DNA of 64,000 nt, from positions 186,001 to 250,000 of the forward strand of contig FR890375.1 in assembly GCA_000432835.1 (NCBI GenBank), given 5' to 3'. Positions 16,770-26,261 of this stretch are shown here, one piece after another. The position numbers and the translations under genes are program-made. The notes beneath the pieces are model-generated. The model saw only the letters and a program-made list of their open reading frames with translations, ran no database searches and was not told where the DNA came from. The stretch comes from Clostridium sp. CAG:417 (lineage in GTDB: Bacteria > Bacillota_I > Bacilli_A > RF39 > UBA660). Position 1 is the stretch's first letter. Each line of letters starts with the position of its first letter.

Positions 16770-17030
16770 TTATATAATTACTGCTTCTTTTACTATTTCT
16801 TTTAAATAGAAACGCTTTGTTTTTGAAATTGGTTTTGTAGATACGATACGTACAACGTCACCAACTTTTGCTTTATTTGTTTCATCATGTACTGCGTATT
16901 TCTTTGATTGCTTAACTCTTTTATGATATAAAGGATGAGTTTTATAAGTTTCAACTAAAACTGTAATAGTTTTGTTGTTTGTTGCACTTACTACTTTTCC
17001 TACTAATTCTTTCTTAATAGTTTCTTTCAT
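16770..17030 (-). CDS. rpsQ: 30S ribosomal protein S17
   Basis: 86 aa from the second of two adjacent ATGs (17030), which has the better SD spacing from AGGAGG; the ATG at 17033 overlaps the rpmC stop (TAATG). OB fold with VGKVVSATNNKTITVLVE and the HPLYHKRVKQSKKY motif. Confidence 0.95.
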   Translation of the reverse strand: MKETIKKELVGKVVSATNNKTITVLVETYKTHPLYHKRVKQSKKYAVHDETNKAKVGDVVRIVSTKPISKTKRFYLKEIVKEAVII

Positions 17031-17032
17031 CA

Positions 17033-17236
17033 TTAACCCTCCTTCTCAACTGTTTCACGTTCTTTTAGAACTGTTTTTAATCTTGCAACAGTGTGTCTTA
17101 AATCACGAATTCTTGAAGGCTTTTCAAGATTACCTGTTGCTTGTTGAAAGCGTAAATTGAATAATTCTTCTTTTGTTTCTTTTAACTTAGCATTAATATC
17201 TTCTGTTGATAATTCTCTAATTTCTTTAACCTTCAT
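17033..17236 (-). CDS. rpmC: 50S ribosomal protein L29
   Basis: 67 aa from ATG at 17236; an upstream GTG at 17248 would overlap rplP. Two-helix protein, MKVKEIRELSTEDINAKLKE, near the peptide exit tunnel where it helps dock trigger factor and SRP. One base after the rplP stop. Confidence 0.96.
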   Translation of the reverse strand: MKVKEIRELSTEDINAKLKETKEELFNLRFQQATGNLEKPSRIRDLRHTVARLKTVLKERETVEKEG

Positions 17237-17237
17237 T

Positions 17238-17657
17238 TTATTCACCACCCTGTTCTTTCTTTACAAATTTTGTAGTGATAGGTAATTTATGACTAGCAAG
17301 TCTTAGAGCTTCACGTGCTACTTCTTCTGTAACTCCAGAAATTTCAAACATGATTTTTCCTTCTTTAACTACTGCTACCCATCCTTCTACGTTACCTTTA
17401 CCTTTACCTTGACGAGTTCCGATAGGTTTTTTTGTTAATGGCATATGTGGGAAAATATTAATATATACTCTACCACCACGCTTCATATAACGAGTCATGG
17501 CAACACGAGCTGCTTCTATTTGGTTAGCTGTAATCCAAGCACCTTCTTTTGCTTGTAATCCATATTCACCAAAATGTAGTTCTGTGTTTCCACGAGATTT
17601 TCCTTCATGAGGTAATCTATGAACACGACGATATTTTGTTCTTGATGGTATTAACAT
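17238..17657 (-). CDS. rplP: 50S ribosomal protein L16
   Basis: 139 aa, complete: MLIPSRTKYRRVHRLPHEGK and the conserved GKGKGNVEGWVAVVKEGKIM segment. L16 lies near the A-site tRNA elbow. Located between rpsC (2-base gap) and rpmC. Confidence 0.98.
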   Translation of the reverse strand: MLIPSRTKYRRVHRLPHEGKSRGNTELHFGEYGLQAKEGAWITANQIEAARVAMTRYMKRGGRVYINIFPHMPLTKKPIGTRQGKGKGNVEGWVAVVKEGKIMFEISGVTEEVAREALRLASHKLPITTKFVKKEQGGE

Positions 17658-17659
17658 AA

Positions 17660-18349
17660 TTACTTACCTCCCTCAGTTTTTGCTTTTTTTGGAGCTTTCT
17701 TTGGTGCATCATTATTTGATTTTGAAAGTATTTCTCCTTTGTAAATCCATACTTTAACACCAATTTTACCAAATGTTGTATCAGCTTCTGATGTTGCATA
17801 ATCAACATCTGCTCTTAATGTATGTAGTGGAATAGTTCCTTCTGTATATCCTTCTTTACGAGCCATATCAGCTCCACCTAATCTTCCAGATACAGAAGTT
17901 TTAATTCCTTTTGCTCCTGCTTTCATTGCATTTCTTATAGCTCTCTTTTGAGCCATACGGAATGAAATTCTATTTGAAATTTGTCTAGCTATATCATCTG
18001 CTACTAATTGAGCATTTAATTCAGCCTTTTTAATATCAACGATTGAAATTTGAATTTTTTCACCTGTGATATTAGACAATGTAGTTTTTAATTTTTCTAT
18101 TTCTTCTCCACCTTTACCGATCATTACACCAGGTTTTGAAGTATGAACTGTAACTTCACATCTTTTAGCATTTCTTTCAATTTCAACTTTAGCAATACCG
18201 GCATTTTTCATGTTTTTTTCAAAATATTCACGAATTAAGACATCTTGTTTTAAAGTCTTAGCAAAATCTTTTTTGCCTGCATACCATTTTGCTTCCCAGT
18301 CTTTATTGATACCAAGTCTAAGTCCATTAGGATTAACTTTTTGTCCCAT
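17660..18349 (-). CDS. rpsC: 30S ribosomal protein S3
   Basis: 229 aa from ATG at 18349 (GGAGGAAAAA SD; starts MGQKVNPNGLRLGINKDWEA). The frame remains open 30 codons upstream, inside rplV, and this part is not S3. The KH domain GVMIGKGGEEIEKLK (about 85-100) and the C-terminal S3 domain are intact; a Lys/Ala-rich tail follows. It forms the mRNA entry channel. Confidence 0.97.
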   Translation of the reverse strand: MGQKVNPNGLRLGINKDWEAKWYAGKKDFAKTLKQDVLIREYFEKNMKNAGIAKVEIERNAKRCEVTVHTSKPGVMIGKGGEEIEKLKTTLSNITGEKIQISIVDIKKAELNAQLVADDIARQISNRISFRMAQKRAIRNAMKAGAKGIKTSVSGRLGGADMARKEGYTEGTIPLHTLRADVDYATSEADTTFGKIGVKVWIYKGEILSKSNNDAPKKAPKKAKTEGGK

Positions 18350-18365
18350 AGCTTTTTCCTCCTTG

Positions 18366-18698
18366 TTATTTTGTAGCCACTGTAATAACAATGTGACTAG
18401 TTCTTCTATCTTTATGTCCAATATGAGAACGTGAATCAAATAAATGACGTTTCATAACTGGACCAGCATCTACTCTTGCTTCTTTAACATATAATGTTGC
18501 AGCATCTGCTCCATTGTTATTGACAGCATTAGCAACAGCAGAGTCTAATACTTTTTTTATTAGTCTTGCTGATTTTTTATTAATATTACTTAATATGGTT
18601 TGTGCTTCACTCACTTTTTTTCCTCTTATTAAGTCAATTGTTATTCTTGTCTTAATTGGAGAAACACGAAGTGATTTAGCTATTGCTTTTGCTTCCAT
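18366..18698 (-). CDS. rplV: 50S ribosomal protein L22
   Basis: 110 aa from ATG at 18698 (GGAGGGAAAAT SD). Family landmarks AKSLRVSPIKTRITIDLIRGK and the beta-hairpin region SRSHIGHKDRRTSHIVI, which lines the exit tunnel. Followed by rpsC after 16 bases. Confidence 0.97.
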   Translation of the reverse strand: MEAKAIAKSLRVSPIKTRITIDLIRGKKVSEAQTILSNINKKSARLIKKVLDSAVANAVNNNGADAATLYVKEARVDAGPVMKRHLFDSRSHIGHKDRRTSHIVITVATK

Positions 18699-18724
18699 AT
18701 TTTCCCTCCTAGTCATTATTTAAT

Positions 18725-18988
18725 TTATTTGTCTTGTCCATGTCCACCAAATTTACGTGTTAAAGCAAATTCGCCTAATTTATGTCCTACCATATCTTCG
18801 GTTACATAAACTGGAATAAATTCTTTACCATTGTGAACCGCAAATGTATGTCCTATAAAATCAGGATAAATTGTGGAACGGCGTGACCAAGTTTTAATGA
18901 CTTCTTTTTTTCCAGATTTATTTAGTTCACGAACCTTTTTTAGTAATCTATCAAATACATAAGGTCCCTTTTTTAAACTTCTAGCCAT
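18725..18988 (-). CDS. rpsS: 30S ribosomal protein S19
   Basis: 87 aa. MARSLKKGPYVFDRLLKKV and the HNGKEFIPVYVTEDMVGHKLGE region are typical. S19 sits on the 30S head and bridges to the 50S. Slightly short at the C-terminus compared with B. subtilis (92 aa). Confidence 0.98.
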   Translation of the reverse strand: MARSLKKGPYVFDRLLKKVRELNKSGKKEVIKTWSRRSTIYPDFIGHTFAVHNGKEFIPVYVTEDMVGHKLGEFALTRKFGGHGQDK

Positions 18989-19004
18989 TTTTAATCATCC
19001 TTTC

Positions 19005-19835
19005 CTATTTACTATTACGACGACGTACAATTAAACTATCAGATTGTTTTTTCTTACGTGTCTTATATCCAAGTGCTGGTTTACCCCATGGAGTCATTGG
19101 TGCCTTACGTCCTACTGGAGCACGTCCTTCACCACCACCATGTGGATGGTCATTAGGGTTCATAACAGAACCACGTACTGTTGGTCTAATACCTTTGTAA
19201 CGGTTACGTCCAGCTTTTCCAACTTTAACAAGTGAAGAGTCTTCATTTCCAACTTCTCCAACTGTTGCCATACATGTTCCTAAAACCTTTCTTTGTTCAC
19301 CACTAGATAAACGTAGCATTACATATTTACCTTCACGACCTAATATTTGTGCAGATGAACCAGCAGATCTTGCTAATTCTCCACCTTTACCAGGACGAAG
19401 TTCAATATTATGTACTACTGTACCAACTGGAATGTTCATAAGTGGTAAAGCATTACCGATTATAATATCAACATTTTCACCAGCTTCGATTCTTGTACCA
19501 ACTGTTAAATTTTTTGGTGCAATTATATATCTTTTTTCTCCATCTACATAATTAATTAAAGCAATGTTTGCTGTTCTGTTTGGATCATATTCTATACTTG
19601 CTACAACTCCAGGTACATTTAATTTATTTCTCTTGAAATCAATGATACGATATTTTCTTTTAACTCTTCCACCTTGGTGACGAGTTGTAATTTTACCTTG
19701 ATTATTACGTCCGCTGTTTTTCTTTAATGTTACAGTTAGACTTTTTTCAGGAGTAGCTTTTGTAATTTCGTCATTGATTAATGTACTCATTTTTCTACGA
19801 CCTGGTGTAGTAGGTTTATAATTTCTTATTGCCAT
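19005..19835 (-). CDS. rplB: 50S ribosomal protein L2
   Basis: 276 aa, complete. The conserved peptidyl-transferase-proximal loop is visible as MNPNDHPHGGGEGRAPVGRK, containing the essential His. N-terminal OB and central SH3-like domains are present. Located between rplW and rpsS. Confidence 0.98.
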   Translation of the reverse strand: MAIRNYKPTTPGRRKMSTLINDEITKATPEKSLTVTLKKNSGRNNQGKITTRHQGGRVKRKYRIIDFKRNKLNVPGVVASIEYDPNRTANIALINYVDGEKRYIIAPKNLTVGTRIEAGENVDIIIGNALPLMNIPVGTVVHNIELRPGKGGELARSAGSSAQILGREGKYVMLRLSSGEQRKVLGTCMATVGEVGNEDSSLVKVGKAGRNRYKGIRPTVRGSVMNPNDHPHGGGEGRAPVGRKAPMTPWGKPALGYKTRKKKQSDSLIVRRRNSK

Positions 19836-19850
19836 AATTCATTCTCCTTT

Positions 19851-20131
19851 CTAACCAAGTTCAATAGTTTGACCTTCAGCTAATGTTACGATAGCTTTCT
19901 TTGAACGGTTTGTTAAACCTGTATAACGGCCAACTCTTTTCTTTTTAGGTTTTTCATTAATTGTTGAAATCTTAACTACCTTAACATTGAATAATTTTTC
20001 AATAGCAGTTTTAATTTCTGTTTTGTTAGCTTTTGGATCAACCTTGAATGTATATTGTCCATTTTGCATTGCATTTTGTGATTTTTCTGTAATCACTGGT
20101 GCTTTAATTATTTCTAAATACTTAGTATCCA

Positions 20132-20132
<1 letters not shown>
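19851..20132 (-). CDS. rplW: 50S ribosomal protein L23
   Basis: 93 aa. EIIKAPVITEKSQNAMQNGQ is the usual opening; L23 is the main trigger-factor/SRP docking site at the exit tunnel. The start shares one base with the rplD stop, indicating translational coupling. Confidence 0.97.
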
Positions 20133-20758
<626 letters not shown>

Positions 20759-20815
20759 TCTTGTTTCCTCCTTTCATCACAATATTAATTTTTAAAATAT
20801 TTTATAGAGTGATGA

Positions 20816-21526
20816 TTATTCTGCATTTTCAGTTGTAGCTTCACTTGTTTCAACTGCTTTTTCTTCATAACTAATTAGATCTGCTTTTTCATTCTTTTTT
20901 TCAGGATTCTTAACAGCAGTTTTAATAGTTACAAAAGACTTTTTAGCTCCTGGAACATTACCTTTAACTAAAATACAATTATTTTCCTTATCAACTTGAA
21001 TAATTTCAAGATTTTGAACAGTTCTTGTAACATTACCCATTTGACCAGGAAGTTTTTTACCCTTTAATACATGCATAGGTCTCATAGTACCTAATGAACC
21101 AACACCTCTGTGATATTGAGAACCATGTCCCATTGGACCACGAGATTGGTTATAACGTTTGATGACACCTTGGAAACCTTTTCCTTTACTAGTTCCTGTA
21201 ACATCAACGATTTCTCCTTCTTCGAAGATATCTGCACCAATTACTTGACCTAATGTATATTCGTTAACATTTACTCCTCTAATTTCTTTTAAGAAGCGCT
21301 TAGGTTCAGTATTAGCTTTCTTTGTATGACCCATTTCTGGTTTGTTACTCAATTTTTCACGAATTGTATCAGTTCCTAATTGAATAGCTTCATAACCATC
21401 ATTTTCTACTGTTTTGATTTGTGTAACAACATTTGGTTCTACTTCAATAACAGTAACCGGAATTAATTTACCATCTTTAGTAAATACTTGAGTCATCCCG
21501 ATTTTTTTACCTAAGATTCCTTTCAT
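20816..21526 (-). CDS. rplC: 50S ribosomal protein L3
   Basis: 236 aa, about 25 residues longer than usual because of an acidic C-terminal tail (after NPEKKNEKADLI). Core motifs GILGKKIGMTQVF and GHGSQYHRGVGSLGTMRPM are intact, the latter reaching the peptidyl transferase centre. Confidence 0.98.
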   Translation of the reverse strand: MKGILGKKIGMTQVFTKDGKLIPVTVIEVEPNVVTQIKTVENDGYEAIQLGTDTIREKLSNKPEMGHTKKANTEPKRFLKEIRGVNVNEYTLGQVIGADIFEEGEIVDVTGTSKGKGFQGVIKRYNQSRGPMGHGSQYHRGVGSLGTMRPMHVLKGKKLPGQMGNVTRTVQNLEIIQVDKENNCILVKGNVPGAKKSFVTIKTAVKNPEKKNEKADLISYEEKAVETSEATTENAE

Positions 21527-21541
21527 TATTATTTCCTCCTA

Positions 21542-21853
21542 TTATTTTGTTTTGATTTCAATTTCTACGCCACTTGGTAAGTCTAAATGAGCTAGTGCTT
21601 CAATTGTTTCCTTACTTGGGTTTTTGATATCAATCAATCTCTTGTGTGTACGCATTTCAAATTGTTCACGAGAATCTTTGTACTTATGAACAGCTCTTAA
21701 AATTGTAAACTTTTCGATTTCAGTTGGAAGTGGAACTGGTCCAGAGATTTCTCCACCTGATCTTTTAATTGTTTCAACTATTTTAGTTACTGCATTATCA
21801 AGCACTTTGTGATCGTATGCTTTCATTCTAATACGTATTTTTTCTGTTGACAT
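21542..21853 (-). CDS. rpsJ: 30S ribosomal protein S10
   Basis: 103 aa. IRIRMKAYDHKVLDNAVTKI and the PLPTEIEKFTILRAVHKYKDSREQF segment identify S10 (NusE), which also joins antitermination complexes. First gene of the S10-spc-alpha cluster, behind a 120-base structured leader and a strong promoter. Confidence 0.98.
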   Translation of the reverse strand: MSTEKIRIRMKAYDHKVLDNAVTKIVETIKRSGGEISGPVPLPTEIEKFTILRAVHKYKDSREQFEMRTHKRLIDIKNPSKETIEALAHLDLPSGVEIEIKTK

Positions 21854-21977
21854 TAAAAATCCTCCCTTCGCCTATATCTTAGTATAGACTTGCTCCGTGC
21901 AAATAACCTGATATCCAAATAACAACTTTACCTGGAGTATCAGCAACCTCACACATCTAAGCAGTCACACAGCTATA
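21854..21977 (-). promoter_or_regulatory. S10 operon 5' leader RNA
   Basis: Transcribed leader with three visible hairpins: 21908-21917 with 21933-21943 (10 bp, one bulge), 21890-21893 with 21899-21902 (ACGGA loop), and 21872-21876 with 21883-21887, followed by the SD (GGGAGG). Leaders before rpsJ are known to be regulatory; the ligand here cannot be told from sequence. Confidence 0.55.
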
Positions 21978-22006
21978 ATTTTAGCATGAAAGTTGTTATT
22001 TTGCAA
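21978..22006 (-). promoter_or_regulatory. Promoter of the S10-spc-alpha cluster
   Basis: Minus strand TTGCAA (22006-22001), 17-base spacer, TAAAAT (21983-21978), with an extended TGC before the -10. It lies directly after the dinB stop. Confidence 0.85.
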
Positions 22007-22046
22007 CAATTTTTTTGTTTTTTTGCAATTTATTTTTTATAATACT

Positions 22047-23276
22047 TTAATAAAGCTTTTTCCTCGAATTTTTTTTACCTATTAATTTAATTGATGCTGG
22101 TATTATAACGTTTCCACCATATTTATTATTTATATCATCAACAATTTCTTGCATTTTATCTGATTCATCTTCAATTACCGGTTCACTAAACAATGAAATT
22201 TGTTCATTTTTGTTATCTGTTAAGTCTCCAAGTCTCATTCCAATATTTCTGATTGGTTCATTACGCCAACTTTTTTCTAAAAGATCTATAATCGCCTTAT
22301 ATATTTCTACCGTTAAATTTTCTGGATGAGGTAGTTTATTTTGTTTTTGGTAACTATTAAAGATATTATTTTTATATGTTATCGCTATTGTTTTAGCATA
22401 TTGTTTTTGATTTCTTAAATTTCTACTTACTTCTTCTGTTTGTCTAAATAATATATCTTTTATTACTTCTATATCCGAGCAATCATAAGGAAGTGTTTCC
22501 GATATGCTTATGCTATCGGATTTATTTGTTCTAGGAGTAACTTTTGTTTCATCTATTCCGTTAGCAGAATTTATGAGGAATGAGGTTTGATTTTTGAAAT
22601 ACCTTTGTATTTTTTCTGGTTTACATATTGCTAGATCTCTTATAGTTTCAATACCAAGATCTCTTAACTTTGCGGCTGTACTTTTTCCAACCATGAATAA
22701 GTCCCCGATAGGGAGGGGCCACATCTTCTTCATTATCTCCTCATTATATAGAGTATGAACTTTATCTGGTTTCTCAAAGTCTGAGGCCATTTTAGCACAA
22801 AGTTTATTGTTTCCTATGCCAACATTAACGGTAAACCCAAAATTTATTTTTATATCATTTTTTATTTTCTCGGCTAACATTTCATAATTCTTATATAGTA
22901 ATGATGTTCCAGATAAATCTAAAAAGCATTCATCAATAGAATATCTTTCTATAAGGGGAGTATATCTTGTCAAATACTGATACATTAAATTAGACTGTTC
23001 ATAGTACCAACTATAATCCGGCTTAAATACTTTTAAATTAGGGCATTTTTGTCTGGCACTATATAGTGTTTCAGCCGTTTGAACTCCTCGCTTTTTTGCC
23101 GGCATACTTTTTGCTAAAACTATTCCATGTCTTTCCTTTTCCTCGCCGCCAATTACTGAAGGGATTTTTCTTATGTCTAATTTTTCACCGTCTTTAAGCA
23201 TCTTTACTGCTGTCCACGATAGAAAAGCATTATTAACATCTATATGAAATATTATTCTTTTTTCTCCCTCTTTCAT
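22047..23276 (-). CDS. dinB: Y-family DNA polymerase (Pol IV, DinB-type)
   Basis: 409 aa from ATG at 23276 (GGTGAT SD upstream; the in-frame GTG at 23285 is less likely). Catalytic motifs: FHIDVNNAFLSW (first Asp) and YSIDECFLD (SIDE box, Asp-Glu). The C-terminal little-finger region (from about 250) has SISETLPYD. The segment NNKLCAKMASDFEKPDK is the thumb/palm motif. It performs translesion synthesis. No LexA-like site is obvious upstream. The Asn-Asn after the first catalytic Asp differs from the common DxDxFFA pattern (steric-gate position Phe retained as NAF). Confidence 0.94.
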   Translation of the reverse strand: MKEGEKRIIFHIDVNNAFLSWTAVKMLKDGEKLDIRKIPSVIGGEEKERHGIVLAKSMPAKKRGVQTAETLYSARQKCPNLKVFKPDYSWYYEQSNLMYQYLTRYTPLIERYSIDECFLDLSGTSLLYKNYEMLAEKIKNDIKINFGFTVNVGIGNNKLCAKMASDFEKPDKVHTLYNEEIMKKMWPLPIGDLFMVGKSTAAKLRDLGIETIRDLAICKPEKIQRYFKNQTSFLINSANGIDETKVTPRTNKSDSISISETLPYDCSDIEVIKDILFRQTEEVSRNLRNQKQYAKTIAITYKNNIFNSYQKQNKLPHPENLTVEIYKAIIDLLEKSWRNEPIRNIGMRLGDLTDNKNEQISLFSEPVIEDESDKMQEIVDDINNKYGGNVIIPASIKLIGKKNSRKKLY

Positions 23277-23340
23277 TAATATCACCAGCTTAATTTTAAT
23301 ACATTTGTTCTATTTATGCAATATACCAAATATTTCTATT

Positions 23341-23380
23341 TTTATAAAAAAACAAATAGCAACTCTTTTAGTCTATTTGT
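23341..23380 (-). terminator. Terminator after gpmI
   Basis: 8-bp hairpin ACAAATAG/CTATTTGT (23373-23380 with 23352-23359), followed on the minus strand by TTTTTT. It closes the ATPase-gpmI unit. Confidence 0.8.
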
Positions 23381-23389
23381 CTTATATAC

Positions 23390-24889
23390 CTATTTTTCTA
23401 TTAAGCTTTCTCCAGTCATTTCAACAGGTTGTTTTAAGCCTAATATCTCTAGCATCGTTGGAGCTATATCACCTAGTTTTCCATTTTTTAGCTTGATATT
23501 TTTATCTGTTACAATAAATGGAACTGGTGATGTGGTATGAGATGTAATAACGTTATTATTATCATCTAGCATGATATCACAGTTACCGTGATCTGCTGTA
23601 ATTAACATAGTGGCATTTAATTCGTTAGCTTTAGCAAATATACGACCAATATTTTTATCAACTGTTTCGATGGCCTTTATTGTAGCTTCCATATTCCCTG
23701 TATGCCCAACCATATCACAGTTAGCAAAATTTAAAATAACAACATCATAATTATCAACTACTTCCAGTAACTTATCTGTTATTTCATTAGCACTCATTTC
23801 CGGTTTTAAATCATATGTTGCAACTTTAGGAGATGGAATTAGAATCCTTTTACAGCCTGGTAAGTCTTTTTCGACACCACCATCAAAGAAGTAGGTAACA
23901 TGAGCATATTTTTCCGTTTCGGCTATTCTTAATTGAGTAAGGTTTTTATTACTAATATATTCACCAAAGGTATTAAGCATATTTTCATTTGGAAATGCTT
24001 GAGTAGATACTAAATCATCTGAAACATGCATCATGGTAGTTAATTTTATATTGTTAAAATGTTTTACAGGAAATTCCTTAAAATTAGGATTAGTAATAGC
24101 CATAAATAATTCACGTATTCTATCTGGTCTAAAGTTGAAAACAATTAATCCATCATTATCTTTTAATGTTGCATTTTTATCTATTACTGCTGGTATTACA
24201 AACTCATCTGTAATATTATTCTCATTAGTGTAATCAACTAGTTCATGATAGTTATTAAATTGCATTCCTTCACCATTTACAATGGCATTGTAAGCTTTTT
24301 CAATTCTATCCCAACGATTATCTCTATCCATAGCATAATATCTTCCTGAGATTGTAGCAATCTTTCCTGTTGATGTTTCTTTTATTTTATTGTCCAATTC
24401 AGTCAAGAATTTATCTTTTATATTTGGTAAGGTATCGCGTCCATCTAAAAAAACATGGTAATAAACTTTTTGTAGACCTTCTTTTTTACACATATCAATA
24501 AGTGCAAAAAGGTGATTTATATGAGAATGTACTCCTCCATCACTTAATAGGCCAAAAATATGTAATGAGGAATCATTACTTTTAACGTGATTCATGGTAG
24601 CTAATAATTCCTTGTTATTAAATATTTCTTTATCTTCAATACTCTTATTTATTTTTTCTAGCGGTTGATAAACTATTCTACCGGCGCCAATATTTAAATG
24701 TCCTACTTCACTATTACCCATTTGTCCTTCTGGTAATCCAACCTTTTTTCCACTAGCGGTTAATAGACTATGTGGATAGTTTGCCCATATATTTTTTAAA
24801 TTTGGAATATTAGCGTTTAAAATTGCATTCCCGTGTTTTTCTTCACGATATCCAAAACCATCTAAAATTGTAAATATTATTTTTGTCAT
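23390..24889 (-). CDS. gpmI: 2,3-bisphosphoglycerate-independent phosphoglycerate mutase
   Basis: 499 aa, full length. It interconverts 3- and 2-phosphoglycerate using two manganese ions. The N-terminal metal site and Ser nucleophile are in ILDGFGYR and GQMGNSEVGH; phosphate-domain motifs DGRDTLPN, RYYAMDRDNRW and the C-terminal NFANCDMVGHTG and TADHGNCD are present. It is separated here from the gap-pgk-tpiA block. Eight bases follow the upstream ATPase gene, so the two are probably cotranscribed. Confidence 0.97.
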   Translation of the reverse strand: MTKIIFTILDGFGYREEKHGNAILNANIPNLKNIWANYPHSLLTASGKKVGLPEGQMGNSEVGHLNIGAGRIVYQPLEKINKSIEDKEIFNNKELLATMNHVKSNDSSLHIFGLLSDGGVHSHINHLFALIDMCKKEGLQKVYYHVFLDGRDTLPNIKDKFLTELDNKIKETSTGKIATISGRYYAMDRDNRWDRIEKAYNAIVNGEGMQFNNYHELVDYTNENNITDEFVIPAVIDKNATLKDNDGLIVFNFRPDRIRELFMAITNPNFKEFPVKHFNNIKLTTMMHVSDDLVSTQAFPNENMLNTFGEYISNKNLTQLRIAETEKYAHVTYFFDGGVEKDLPGCKRILIPSPKVATYDLKPEMSANEITDKLLEVVDNYDVVILNFANCDMVGHTGNMEATIKAIETVDKNIGRIFAKANELNATMLITADHGNCDIMLDDNNNVITSHTTSPVPFIVTDKNIKLKNGKLGDIAPTMLEILGLKQPVEMTGESLIEK

Positions 24890-24897
24890 AAATCCTC

Positions 24898-26175
24898 CTA
24901 TATTTTTAAATCATTTAAACAAAAAACTGCATATACTGGTAAATATCTTACTTCTTTCTTAGTAGAAAAGTTATTCTCCGTAATTCTATAAGCTTCTAAA
25001 ACAGTATACTTTTTCATAAATACTGATAGAGATTTAGCTTTAGAATTAGAAATGGTTGCAAGTTCTATTGGAATAATCTTTCCCATTCTGTTTTGTATAA
25101 CAAAATCGACTTCAGCTTTTCCTTCTGATTGATAGTAATATAAGGCATAGTTAGCCTCAGCAAGTGTTTTTGCTATATGGTTTTCATATAATATTTGACG
25201 TACTTTTTCATTAGCCATAAATTCTTTTTGTGAAAGATGTAGCATTGAATATAGAATTCCTTCATCATTCATATATAATTTAAAGCTATCTGGTTGACGG
25301 CAACTACTAAGTGGTGATTTCACATCTGTAATTTTATAGCTTCTATAGGCTATTTGATTATTAACAAGATAACTAATAGCATTATCATACTCTTTTTTTC
25401 TGCGTCCAAATCCTAATAGTCCATATTGGAACTTTCTATTGTCTTTCTTTAATTGATATGGTAGAGAATTAAACACAGCAATAGATCTTTCGATATCTAT
25501 TAAGTTTGTTGACTCGGTTAATTCTTTTATATATATATCTTTTATTTTTTGTTTTATTGCATCAATTTTATAGGCACCAAGTCCACTGATATTTGCCGCT
25601 ACTACTTCAGGCATTCCTCCAGTCATTAAGTACTCAGAAAATAAATCTAGTGCCAACCGGTGGAAGGGACATGTTTTTCGCTTATTAAATGACTCTCTAA
25701 TTAAATTAGCTAGTTCATTTTCTCCTCTAGCCCATAGGTATTCTTCATAGTCCATGTTTGTCATGAATTTAAATTGTAGCTCTTCGCCTTTATATTTATT
25801 TAGGTTATCCCTATGTGAAGTAATCATAATAATATGATATTTACTGAGATAACTACCAAAAAGTTTAATAGTTTTGATAAGTTCTAAGTTATCAACATTG
25901 TCTAAAACTATTAATGTATCATCTTTTAAGATAGTTTCTCCTGATAATAATGATAGTGATAAAATAATTCTTTCAGGAGATTTTTCTTTGGTAAATAAAT
26001 CATCTAGTTCTTTATTATTATCGGTATTAAAATAGACTACGTTTTTATATTCTTTTTCACCAAACTCTAAAATAGCAAATGTTTTTCCGACTTGTTTTGG
26101 GCCATATATTAATAAAGGCTTTCTAACTAAGTCATTTTTCCATTTCTGTAAGTAGGTTGTTATTTTTCGTTCCAT
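24898..26175 (-). CDS. AAA ATPase with C-terminal DUF4143-like nuclease-fold domain
   Basis: 425 aa. The N-terminal AAA_14 domain has Walker A YGPKQVGKTFA (about 24-34) and a Walker B-like TLIVLDNVDN; a sensor region IIMITSHRDN follows. The C-terminal part contains the DUF4143 pattern with a PD-(D/E)xK-like core, GKAEVDFVIQNRMGKIIPIE. This family is common in gut Bacillota and has no settled function; roles in defence or transcription have been proposed for relatives. SD GGAGGTG and its own promoter precede ATG. Confidence 0.85.
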   Translation of the reverse strand: MERKITTYLQKWKNDLVRKPLLIYGPKQVGKTFAILEFGEKEYKNVVYFNTDNNKELDDLFTKEKSPERIILSLSLLSGETILKDDTLIVLDNVDNLELIKTIKLFGSYLSKYHIIMITSHRDNLNKYKGEELQFKFMTNMDYEEYLWARGENELANLIRESFNKRKTCPFHRLALDLFSEYLMTGGMPEVVAANISGLGAYKIDAIKQKIKDIYIKELTESTNLIDIERSIAVFNSLPYQLKKDNRKFQYGLLGFGRRKKEYDNAISYLVNNQIAYRSYKITDVKSPLSSCRQPDSFKLYMNDEGILYSMLHLSQKEFMANEKVRQILYENHIAKTLAEANYALYYYQSEGKAEVDFVIQNRMGKIIPIELATISNSKAKSLSVFMKKYTVLEAYRITENNFSTKKEVRYLPVYAVFCLNDLKI

Positions 26176-26208
26176 TAATTGTCACCTCCGCACATATTTT
26201 ATAAAATA

Positions 26209-26237
26209 AGTATATATTTCTTTTTGATTTTAGTCAA
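26209..26237 (-). promoter_or_regulatory. Promoter of the AAA ATPase-gpmI unit
   Basis: Minus strand TTGACT (26237-26232), 17-base spacer, TATACT (26214-26209), about 35 bases before the ATPase ATG. Confidence 0.8.
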
Positions 26238-26261
26238 CATATGTAAGAAATAACATTTTAA

